In this document: positions 1 through 6,638 of the stretch, in pieces | How positions within the stretch are numbered: position 1 is the stretch's first letter | Layout of the letters: every line of letters begins with the position of its first letter | DNA from: an uncultured Blautia sp. | GTDB lineage: Bacteria; Bacillota; Clostridia; Lachnospirales; Lachnospiraceae | NCBI GenBank assembly: GCA_938028845.1 | Contig: CALIZJ010000197.1 | Location: 1 to 10,415 of the forward strand | Direction of reading: 5' to 3' | Length of the DNA: 10,415 bases | Program-made: the position numbers and the translations under genes | Notes under the pieces: model-generated | The model's input: only the letters and a program-made list of their open reading frames with translations | Told to the model about the DNA's origin: nothing | The model's database searches: none

Positions 1-365
1 GTATGTGTGACGCCTGCGGAAAGCGTTTCACTACTTATGAAAAAATAGAGACCATTCCTTTAAGCGTAATAAAAAAAGATCAGAACAGAGAGCAGTATAA
101 CCGCTCTAAAATCCAGGACGGAGTGCTTCGCGCCTGCTATAAACGTCCCATTCCTGTAAAAAAAATAGAGGAAATGATCGATTCTATAGAAGGGGAGATT
201 TTTAACACAGAGGAAAGGGAAATCTCCAGCACAAAGATTGGCGAGATTGTTATGGAACATCTCCGCAGGCTGGATGCCGTGGCATATGTAAGATTCGCTT
301 CTGTTTACCGGGAATTTAAAGATGTAAGCACTTTTATGGATGAGCTGAAAAAATTTATGGCATAA
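1..365 (+). CDS. nrdR: Transcriptional repressor NrdR, C-terminal part (5' end outside window)
   Basis: NrdR is a zinc-ribbon, ATP-cone repressor of ribonucleotide reductase genes; it senses the ATP/dATP state and binds NrdR boxes. The visible part begins inside the zinc ribbon, with the second Cys pair (MCDACGKRFTTYE, Cys at visible residues 2 and 5). The ATP-cone follows at about residues 15-103 (LSVIKKD, then a stretch ending AYVRFASVYREF). Family members are about 150 aa and carry a first Cys pair and an Arg-rich stretch before this point. The Met at base 3 is therefore internal and the true start lies upstream of the window; bases 1-2 are the end of a preceding codon. It is the only plus-strand gene here and stops directly at a strong terminator. 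The family call is secure; the regulated reductase operon is not in the window. Confidence 0.96.
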   Translation, partial: MCDACGKRFTTYEKIETIPLSVIKKDQNREQYNRSKIQDGVLRACYKRPIPVKKIEEMIDSIEGEIFNTEEREISSTKIGEIVMEHLRRLDAVAYVRFASVYREFKDVSTFMDELKKFMA

Positions 366-400
366 TAAAAAAGCTTCCGCCAGACGGAAGCTTTTTTATT
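364..400. terminator. Bidirectional intrinsic terminator between nrdR and pap
   Basis: A perfect 16-bp inverted repeat (364-379 and 385-400) with a 5-nt loop (ccaga). The GC-rich core gcttccg/cggaagc is flanked by A and T runs, so each strand has a hairpin followed by a U tract. It begins within the nrdR stop codon and lies 22 bases past the pap stop, so it fits termination of both convergent genes. Confidence 0.93.
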
Positions 401-422
401 ATCCTTTTCCTGAAATAACTCC

Positions 423-1895
423 TTATTTAACGGCTTTTTCCAATTCTCTGATAACGATTTTTAAAGCCTTGATCCTGGCATATTTTTTATCCACAGACTC
501 CAGAATATGCCAGGGAGCGTATGTGGTACTGGTCTTTTGCAGCATCTCATTTACGGCCACCTCATATGCGTCCCATTTTTCCCTGTTCCTCCAGTCTTCC
601 TCTGTAATCTTCCATTGTTTTTCCGGGTTATTCTGCCTGTCCGTAAATCTGGCAAGCTGGGTATCCTTGTCGATCTGAACCCAGAACTTAATGATCACAG
701 CGCCCCAGTCGGAAAGCTCCTTTTCAAACTCATTCATCTCATTATACGCGCGTCTCCAGTCGTTTTCACTGCAGAAACCTTCCAGACGTTCCACCATAAC
801 CCGGCCGTACCAGGTACGGTCAAAGATTGCCACATGTCCGTCTTTGGGAAGCCTGGTCCAAAAACGCCAGAGATAATGACGGGCTTTTTCATGAGGTTCC
901 GGGCTGGCAATAGGATGCACCTCAAATCCCCTGGGATCCAGTGCCTCTGTGATACGTTTGATATTTCCGCCTTTTCCCGCTGCATCCCAGCCCTCGTAGG
1001 TAATAATAACAGGCACCCGTTTCCGGTAGATCCTGTTATGAAGCTCTCTTAATTTTTTCTGAAGGTGTTTCAGTTCTATCTTATATTCTTCCTCATCAAT
1101 TACCTTGTTTTCAAGCTCGATATCTTTTAATTTGGGCATTTTTACAAGAGGAAAGACATTCTGCAAAAGTGGAACCGAATGAGCGCTGTTCTGCAGAGCA
1201 GTCTCAATGCCGCTTATCATAGTCTCTAATATCTGAAGCTCCGCCCATTTTTTATCCAGGGCATCTATGATATACCAGGGCGCTGTTGATAGATTTGTAT
1301 CCGAAAGATACCTGTCAAATACTTTCCTGCACTTCTTATAATGGTCATTCTGCCATTCATCAAAAGAAGAAACGCGCCACCGGGTGTCTTTTTCCGCAAG
1401 CAGCCCATCCAGACGTTTTTTCTGCTCTTCCTGGTCTATGTGCATGAAAAATTTTAAAAGGAGATAGCCGTTATCTGTAAGCTGGCGTTCAAACCGCTTA
1501 ATACTGTCGATCCGCTTTGCGTACTCTTCACCCCCAAGCTTTCCCTCCAGGCAGGCCATAGTGGTCTCTTCCATCCAGCCCGCATCTAAAAGGGTAAACT
1601 TTCCAGCCTCCGGAATCTGTTTCATATACCGATAGAGAAATGGTCTGCGAAGCTCCTCTTCCGTAGGGGAAGACATTGTGGCAGCTTTAAAAAATCTGGG
1701 GTCAATATTTTTTATGACCTTACCGATCATGCTGCCTTTTCCAGCAGCGCCCCACCCTTCAAACAACACCAGCACAGGAAGCTTATGCTCTTTTATCTTC
1801 ATCTGCAGCTCATAAAGTTTTCCCCGCGCCTTTACCAGACGTTCCTTTAATTCCTCCTGTGAAGGAATTTCCTTCTGAATCCAATTTTTCAGCAT
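423..1895 (-). CDS. pap: Polyphosphate:AMP phosphotransferase, two-domain PPK2 family
   Basis: A 490-aa cytoplasmic protein with two tandem PPK2 (P-loop kinase) domains, the length and layout of polyphosphate:AMP phosphotransferases, which make ADP from AMP and polyphosphate. The N-terminal domain is about residues 15-240 and the C-terminal domain about 270-490. The C-terminal domain has an intact Walker A, GWDAAGKGG (302-310), the lid/Walker B motif IFDRTWYGR (357-365) and APWH (460-463). The N-terminal domain keeps the fold signature but has GWGAAGKGS (47-55) and LLDAGWMEE (102-110), so it lacks the Walker A Asp and the DR of DRxWY. From the family I infer that the C-terminal domain is catalytic and the N-terminal one structural or altered in specificity. 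The ATG is preceded by agaggtga at good spacing. It is transcribed alone. Preference for AMP over ADP or GDP is inferred from domain layout only. Confidence 0.9.
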   Translation of the reverse strand: MLKNWIQKEIPSQEELKERLVKARGKLYELQMKIKEHKLPVLVLFEGWGAAGKGSMIGKVIKNIDPRFFKAATMSSPTEEELRRPFLYRYMKQIPEAGKFTLLDAGWMEETTMACLEGKLGGEEYAKRIDSIKRFERQLTDNGYLLLKFFMHIDQEEQKKRLDGLLAEKDTRWRVSSFDEWQNDHYKKCRKVFDRYLSDTNLSTAPWYIIDALDKKWAELQILETMISGIETALQNSAHSVPLLQNVFPLVKMPKLKDIELENKVIDEEEYKIELKHLQKKLRELHNRIYRKRVPVIITYEGWDAAGKGGNIKRITEALDPRGFEVHPIASPEPHEKARHYLWRFWTRLPKDGHVAIFDRTWYGRVMVERLEGFCSENDWRRAYNEMNEFEKELSDWGAVIIKFWVQIDKDTQLARFTDRQNNPEKQWKITEEDWRNREKWDAYEVAVNEMLQKTSTTYAPWHILESVDKKYARIKALKIVIRELEKAVK

Positions 1896-1947
1896 ATGAT
1901 CACCTCTTTTTCTGTATTATCACATTTTCTCTTTAAATAATAGATTT

Positions 1948-1956
1948 ATTATAACA
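1948..1956 (-). promoter_or_regulatory. Extended -10 promoter candidate for pap
   Basis: On the minus strand this reads TGTTATAAT, an extended -10 element (TGn followed by consensus TATAAT), about 50 nt before the pap ATG. No good -35 hexamer sits 16-18 nt upstream; the best-placed six bases are TCCCAA. The rest of the 141-base gap (1896-2036) is AT-rich. It holds the pap ribosome binding site (about 1900-1907) but no clear hairpin terminator for the upstream polymerase gene, so readthrough into pap is possible. Confidence 0.55.
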
Positions 1957-2036
1957 TATTCCCCGTTTTATTGGGACTATTATTGGGATTTTTTGGAAAT
2001 TTTTTTATATTTTCTCTATCTGTACTGAAACATCCC

Positions 2037-3269
2037 TTAATCTCCCCGGTGACGTATTTTAAATCCCTTATTAATGTCATTGTCTTTTAAAAAAGAGGCT
2101 CTCTTTACAGCGTCCCTGCCGAATCTCCTGCGAATCTCATCCACAGCATTATCCATCTGCTCCCACTTTTCATGTCCGCCGTCGTCAAAAAAGGAAAGCT
2201 GTCTGGCTTCTTCTTCCACAATCCTGCTGGTCTGGATTCCCAAAAGGCGGATAGGGCATCCGTCCCACAGCTCATAGAAAAGGCTGCAGGCAGTCTGGTA
2301 TATCTCATTTGTCACATCTGTAGCATGGGGAAGCACACTCTGGTGCGATCTCTTTTTCAGCTTGTTATCCTTGATCACCACGCTCACCACCTGTATCTTC
2401 ACCCCGTCTTTGCGCAGCCGCGCTCCCACAGACTCTGCCAGTGCCAAAAGCACGGTCTTCGCCGCCTCCTCGTCTGTCACATCGAAGCTTATGGTGGTGC
2501 TGTTCCCATATCCTTTATTTGCCTCCGGTACTGCCTGCACAAGGGAAAAATCAATGCCATTGGCAAAATTCCATATACTCTCCCCCTGTTTTTTTAATTC
2601 CCTTTTCAGCACAGAGACATCTGAAAGCGCAAGGTCCCCAATGGTTGTGATGCCCATTGTTTCCAACCGTTTTACTGTACTTTTTCCCACGAAAAGAAGA
2701 TCCCCCACCGGCAGGGGCCACATCTTCTCCTTTATTTCTTTTGGAAACAGAGTATGTACACGATCCGGTTTTTCAAAATCTGATGCCATTTTTGCCAGAT
2801 ATTTATTGCTGGAAATCCCCACGTTTACAGTAAACCCAAGCTCATCCCATATCCTGTCCTTAATGGTATGGGCGGCTTTTACCGGCTCTCCAAATAATGT
2901 CCCCATACCCGTCATGTCCATAAATGCTTCATCAATAGAATACTGCTCCACTTCCGGAGAATACTCCCTAAGGATGTCCATAAATGCCTGGGAATTTCTT
3001 TTATAAAGCTCATAATTTGCCGGGGCCAGATACAACATGGGACATTTTCTCCTTGCCTCTAAAATACTCTCTCCGGTACGCACGCCAAATTTTTTAGCTG
3101 AAATAGATTTTGCAAGGATGATTCCCCTTCTCTTCTTTTCATCTCCTCCAATAGCGGCGGGAATCGTCCGAAGGTCAGTGGTTTCATGAAGGATATTCAG
3201 CCGGTAGACCGCCTCCCAGGACAAAAATGCAGAATTTACATCAATATGGAATATCACTCGTTCTTTCAT
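2037..3269 (-). CDS. dinB: Y-family DNA polymerase (DNA polymerase IV type)
   Basis: A 410-aa translesion polymerase of the Y family, which extends primers across damaged template. The catalytic residues are visible: Asp10 in FHIDVNSAF and Asp113-Glu114 in SIDEAF. Phe15 aligns with the steric gate that excludes ribonucleotides. The fingers motif KKFGVRTG (59-66) and the helix-hairpin-helix segment VGKSTVKRLETMGITTIGDL (194-213) follow, then the little finger (about 250-350). QLSFF at 357-361 matches a beta-clamp binding motif, but about 50 residues follow it. The usual DMDxFF motif is DVNSAF here, so this is a divergent clade rather than a close E. coli DinB orthologue. The ATG lies behind a G-rich stretch (gggatggtgg). 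It starts 54 bases after the membrane-protein gene, with no promoter or hairpin seen between, so cotranscription is plausible. No SOS operator was recognised. Confidence 0.9.
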   Translation of the reverse strand: MKERVIFHIDVNSAFLSWEAVYRLNILHETTDLRTIPAAIGGDEKKRRGIILAKSISAKKFGVRTGESILEARRKCPMLYLAPANYELYKRNSQAFMDILREYSPEVEQYSIDEAFMDMTGMGTLFGEPVKAAHTIKDRIWDELGFTVNVGISSNKYLAKMASDFEKPDRVHTLFPKEIKEKMWPLPVGDLLFVGKSTVKRLETMGITTIGDLALSDVSVLKRELKKQGESIWNFANGIDFSLVQAVPEANKGYGNSTTISFDVTDEEAAKTVLLALAESVGARLRKDGVKIQVVSVVIKDNKLKKRSHQSVLPHATDVTNEIYQTACSLFYELWDGCPIRLLGIQTSRIVEEEARQLSFFDDGGHEKWEQMDNAVDEIRRRFGRDAVKRASFLKDNDINKGFKIRHRGD

Positions 3270-3323
3270 AAATCCACCATCCCTTTCTTTCCCGGCAAAA
3301 GCTTTTTCTTTTCTTTCATCTAA

Positions 3324-4988
3324 CTACATCCGGATCTTTCCTGGATAAATCGGCCGGCACGCCGCATACTCCTGCCATTCCTTCTCCTGCCAGGTATGCT
3401 CCTCAAGAGACGCCCTAGTGTCATAATCCGTGATCCCGCGCCCTTTATTGGGATACATGGAAGCATAGGATAGATCAGCGGCAAATGCCGCAACCAGCAT
3501 CATACAAAGGAGTGTCTGGCGGTAAACAGGAATCCGGTCGTACAATTCCGCCAGCACAGGCGCCACAATATAGATGATCGCACATCCGCCCAGTCCAAAT
3601 ACAAACAGTCCTTCTGCGCAGATCCTTCCATGAAGGTTCAGGAAATATCCGGAATAATCCCACCATTTTGTATCTTTCGCAGCCTCAAGGGCCCAGCTTG
3701 TCCAATACTCCAGCACCCCGCAGATCAGCACAGTAAGGAAAAATGTCAGGATTGGATTTTTCCTTACCTTTTTCAGCAATACAAGGACTAAAACTCCCCC
3801 AGTTCCGTAAATAGGCAGCCAGGGGCCATACATGGTTCCCCTGTTTACAAAGGTTCCGTCCTGAACCACATGCAGTCCCACCTCCCAGAGCCATCCGATA
3901 ATGGAAAAAGAAAAAAACAAAAGGACCAGCGTACGGAGGGAATACTTTCTCATATAATCAGTATGCAGCAATACCCGGTGCTTCGGCTCCTGAATAGGAA
4001 AATACCCGGTAGGGTAAGCATACTTTTCTTCCGGCACCCGGCGCATTTCCTCCGGAATCTCAAACAGCCATTTATCATTCAGGTACTCATAGCCGGCAAT
4101 CTTTCTTTCCAAAACCTTTTTTCTCAGTTCCCGGTAAAGCTGGGCTTTTGCGGACGCTGCATAAGGATTCACAAAGAAAATATCCAGAATTCCCAAAGTG
4201 AACGTTCCTAAAATTCTCCACCCAAGAAAACTGCAGTCTAAAAGAAAGGCGCGGAACTTCTCTCCCTCCATCATCTTTCTGGAAAGAGCAACCGCTTCCT
4301 TCGGTTTTACTGCTGGATTTTCTGCAAGGATGTAAGGGACCATCAGATAAGAGTAATATTTGATCACTCCTCCTGCGATTGTAAGCCACCACAAAAATTG
4401 GTACAGACTCTTAAGGGCCATAGCCGCAGCCACATTCAGACCTTCTCCTGTGCAAATGGGCATGAGCAGTGTACGAAAGGGTACATCCGTATAATGGATC
4501 TTTTCCAGAAAAAATCTTTTTTCTCCTACCATGAGCAGATTTTGTATAAAAAACCACCAGAAAAATGAAAATGCGATTCCCAGTACAGAAATGAAAATCT
4601 GAGCGGCTTCGCTGTTATTTATAAGAGGCAGCAAAGTATGGGCGATACCTAAGAAAAAAGAACCTTTCGCATTTACATTACGAAATATTTTGGCAAATAT
4701 TCCCCTGGAATTAGGTTCCACCACTTTTTCCCCATGAGGGTTTGAAAATGACTGTTCGCTTTCCGCACTTTCTTCCTCCGAAAGATCCAGTTCCGTCCTT
4801 CCCTCATGTATCTTCGCTGTCTCTACAGACTCCACTTCCTGGGATACGTCATAATAGGTAATGCTCATCAGGGAATCCCCATATTCTCCGGCTACAAACG
4901 CCAGGATAAAGCATACTGCGATCATGATAAAATACTGGCTGCGAAGCATTGTCCTTGCTTTCTTTTTAAGTTCTTTTCTTTTCCACAT
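3324..4988 (-). CDS. DUF975-CmpB fusion membrane protein (putative ABC transporter type IV)
   Basis: A 554-aa membrane protein of unknown function with two recognised parts. Residues about 1-295 resemble DUF975: a basic start MWKRKELKKKAR, a first membrane helix at about 20-36, and the family's conserved tail (YSYLMVPYILAENP, SRKMMEG, then a segment ending NPYAASAKAQLYREL). Residues about 350-490 resemble the CmpB-type domain ('putative ABC-transporter type IV'): FSIIGWLWEV, FVNRGTMYGPWLPIYGTGG, LEYWTSW, WWDYSGYFLNLHGRIC. The acidic segment at about 50-90 (EEESAESEQ) probably lies outside the helices. No ATPase partner is nearby. The open frame extends five codons upstream to 5003, but those codons contain the ribosome binding site gaggaga, placed 6 nt before the ATG at 4988. 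DUF975 proteins also commonly start MW-RKELK, so I use 4988. The transport label comes from the family name and is not supported by context. Confidence 0.82.
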   Translation of the reverse strand: MWKRKELKKKARTMLRSQYFIMIAVCFILAFVAGEYGDSLMSITYYDVSQEVESVETAKIHEGRTELDLSEEESAESEQSFSNPHGEKVVEPNSRGIFAKIFRNVNAKGSFFLGIAHTLLPLINNSEAAQIFISVLGIAFSFFWWFFIQNLLMVGEKRFFLEKIHYTDVPFRTLLMPICTGEGLNVAAAMALKSLYQFLWWLTIAGGVIKYYSYLMVPYILAENPAVKPKEAVALSRKMMEGEKFRAFLLDCSFLGWRILGTFTLGILDIFFVNPYAASAKAQLYRELRKKVLERKIAGYEYLNDKWLFEIPEEMRRVPEEKYAYPTGYFPIQEPKHRVLLHTDYMRKYSLRTLVLLFFSFSIIGWLWEVGLHVVQDGTFVNRGTMYGPWLPIYGTGGVLVLVLLKKVRKNPILTFFLTVLICGVLEYWTSWALEAAKDTKWWDYSGYFLNLHGRICAEGLFVFGLGGCAIIYIVAPVLAELYDRIPVYRQTLLCMMLVAAFAADLSYASMYPNKGRGITDYDTRASLEEHTWQEKEWQEYAACRPIYPGKIRM

Positions 4989-5022
4989 ATATCGTCTCCT
5001 CATTTGTCATAAATCTATCTAC

Positions 5023-5051
5023 ACTATACCTTGTCCTTAAATATTTGTCAA
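5023..5051 (-). promoter_or_regulatory. Sigma-70/SigA promoter for the DUF975-CmpB gene
   Basis: On the minus strand TTGACA (5046-5051) is followed by a 17-base spacer and TATAGT (5023-5028). This is a perfect -35, a five-of-six -10 and ideal spacing. Transcription would begin near 5016, about 28 nt before the ATG at 4988. This supports the downstream start, because the leader then just fits the ribosome binding site. Confidence 0.85.
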
Positions 5052-5092
5052 AAAAAACAGGCCATCTCACATTTTTTTGTGAATGACCTGTT
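5050..5092 (-). terminator. Intrinsic terminator of agcS
   Basis: On the minus strand an imperfect stem (arms 5078-5092 and 5056-5071, core AACAGG/CCTGTT plus TCACA/TGTGA, with one G-U pair and one bulged base) closes a loop of six A. It is followed by eight U (5050-5057). It lies 15 bases past the agcS stop. The end of the U tract shares two bases with the -35 box of the next promoter. Confidence 0.85.
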
Positions 5093-5107
5093 CTGCTGCA
5101 TATGCCG

Positions 5108-6502
5108 CTATTTATCGATGACCGGAATCTCCGTCTCATCTTTTGCATCAAGATTTTTAAGATACTTCTTCGTCTCCTTTACCACCACATTGGATAGAAG
5201 AAGCACTGCCACAAGGTTAGGTATCGCCATCAGCGCATTTAAAATATCTGCGATGGTCCAAACCAGATTCAAAGATACCACCGGAGCAATGACTGCTACT
5301 GCAATATAAAGTACGCGGTAAGGAATCAACCCCTTCTTGCCTGCAAAATATTCCACACATCGTTCTCCATAATACGCCCATCCAAGAACAGTGGAATAGG
5401 CAAAGGAAATAATCCCCACCACAAGGATCGCCGGTCCTAAAACAGGAATCTGTGAAAAAGCAAGAGTGGTTAAAATCCCTCCGTCAGAAATAGAGCCCAT
5501 ATCAATGGCAGGATTTTTCATGATACTGGTCACAAGAACCAATCCAGTCATGGCACAAACAACTACAGTATCCCAGAAAGTACCTGTACTGGACACCAGC
5601 GCCTGGCGAACCGGATTTCTTGTCTGTGCTGCCGCCGCTGCGATAGGTGCGGAACCCATACCGGACTCATTGGAGAAAAGCCCTCTTGCAATACCATACT
5701 GCATAGCAGCCATGATGCCGCGTCCTACCAGTCCGCCTGCCGCTGCTCCCGGCGTAAAAGCGAGTTTTATGATCGTAGATAAAGCCGGAAGGATAAAATC
5801 TGCGTTAAACGCCAAAATAATAAGACAGCCAAGCACATAAAAAATTGCCATAAAAGGAACTAGTTTTTCGCATACATTGGCAATGGATTTAATCCCGCCA
5901 AAAATAACAAGAGCCGTAAGGACAGCTACTGCCACTCCTACTGCCTCTTCCGGAATACCCAGATTTTCTTTGCAGACAGTAGCTATGGCATTTACCTGTG
6001 TGGCACATCCGATTCCAAAGGAAGCGAATCCGCCGAAAAACGCAAAAAGTACAGCCAATACTTTTCCCAGACGTTTCATGGACAGTCCTCTTTCCAAAGC
6101 GTACATGGCTCCGCCCTGCATACGTCCGTCCTTTGTTTTCACACGGTATTTTACAGCGATCAGTGATTCGCTGTATTTCGTGGCAATCCCAAAAACGCCG
6201 GTGATCCAGCACCAGAATACAGCTCCCGGTCCTCCAAGAGCAATCGCTGTTCCCACCCCGATAATGTTTCCTGTTCCGATGGTAGAAGCAAGGGCCGTGG
6301 TAAGCGCGCCGAACTGGCTTACCTCCCCTTCTGCATCCGGATCTTTAGACACTGACAAACGGATTCCCGTTCCAATCTTTCTTTGTATGAAACCGGTACG
6401 TATGGTCATAAAAATATGGGTTCCCAAAAGAAGCAGGATCATCCCCCAGCCCCATACAACGGCATCAATGTCATTGATCACTTGTGTAATTGTTTCAACC
6501 AT
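5108..6502 (-). CDS. agcS: Sodium:alanine/glycine symporter, AgcS family
   Basis: A 464-aa inner-membrane carrier of the AGCS family, which imports alanine or glycine with sodium (protons in some members). Visible family motifs are ALTTALASTIGTGNIIGVGT (66-85), the signature GGPGAVFWCW (90-99; Cys where Met is usual), CATQVNA (166-172) and ARGLFSNESGMGSAPIAAAA (272-291). About ten or eleven hydrophobic segments cover most of the length, and the charged tail (KETKKYLKNLDAKDETE) is cytoplasmic in type. Length is normal for the family. The start is clear: gggaggg lies six to seven bases before the ATG. It is monocistronic, with its own promoter, a structured leader and a terminator. The substrate (Ala, Gly or D-Ala) cannot be told from sequence alone. 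Confidence 0.95.
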   Translation of the reverse strand: MVETITQVINDIDAVVWGWGMILLLLGTHIFMTIRTGFIQRKIGTGIRLSVSKDPDAEGEVSQFGALTTALASTIGTGNIIGVGTAIALGGPGAVFWCWITGVFGIATKYSESLIAVKYRVKTKDGRMQGGAMYALERGLSMKRLGKVLAVLFAFFGGFASFGIGCATQVNAIATVCKENLGIPEEAVGVAVAVLTALVIFGGIKSIANVCEKLVPFMAIFYVLGCLIILAFNADFILPALSTIIKLAFTPGAAAGGLVGRGIMAAMQYGIARGLFSNESGMGSAPIAAAAAQTRNPVRQALVSSTGTFWDTVVVCAMTGLVLVTSIMKNPAIDMGSISDGGILTTLAFSQIPVLGPAILVVGIISFAYSTVLGWAYYGERCVEYFAGKKGLIPYRVLYIAVAVIAPVVSLNLVWTIADILNALMAIPNLVAVLLLSNVVVKETKKYLKNLDAKDETEIPVIDK

Positions 6503-6510
6503 ATGTTCCC

Positions 6511-6604
6511 TCCCTAAAAACAGAAGTGCCGTGGATAAAAGAAAGGATGTACTGCGCCATGTTCGCTGTACATCCTTGTACCCCTTGCACTTCTACAGAA
6601 TATT
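6511..6604 (-). promoter_or_regulatory. Structured 5' leader of agcS, possible cis-regulatory RNA or upstream terminator
   Basis: Between the predicted agcS transcription start (about 6603) and its ribosome binding site, the minus strand can fold into nested stems. An outer 8-bp perfect stem AGAAGUGC/GCACUUCU (6587-6594 with 6522-6529) is followed by GUUUUU. An inner 10-bp perfect stem AAGGAUGUAC/GUACAUCCUU (6568-6577 with 6543-6552) is followed by UCUUUUA. The inner loop can add GCG/CGC pairs (6564-6566 with 6554-6556). I do not recognise a known riboswitch: the glycine, lysine, SAM and T-box core motifs are not seen. It could be an attenuator controlling agcS, or the terminator of the thi operon that ends at 6625. 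Confidence 0.55.
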
Positions 6605-6609
6605 TTATA

Positions 6610-6638
6610 ATTATACAGGAAAATTTATACTTTTGCAA
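6610..6638 (-). promoter_or_regulatory. Promoter candidate for agcS
   Basis: On the minus strand TTGCAA (6633-6638, four of six to consensus) is followed by a 17-base spacer and a perfect TATAAT (6610-6615). The -35 lies inside the last codons of the HAD-ThiD gene. Transcription would start near 6603, giving a leader of about 100 nt before the agcS ATG. Confidence 0.65.

Noticed and set aside
507..1052. Plus-strand open frame of 181 codons inside pap
   Set aside because: It is antisense to a well-supported kinase gene, with no family resemblance and no convincing ribosome binding site; it is a shadow frame.
2362..3006. Plus-strand open frame of 214 codons antisense to the Y-family polymerase
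   Set aside because: The minus-strand polymerase has all catalytic motifs; the antisense product has low-complexity Ser-rich sequence and no recognisable features.
3290..3320. AAAAGCTTTT palindrome between the DUF975-CmpB gene and dinB as a terminator
   Set aside because: The stem is short and AT-rich with essentially no loop, and no clear U tract follows on the minus strand.
4989..5003. Longer start for the DUF975-CmpB protein (five extra codons, MRRRY)
   Set aside because: These codons contain the gaggaga ribosome binding site for the ATG at 4988, and family members start at the MW-RKELK motif.
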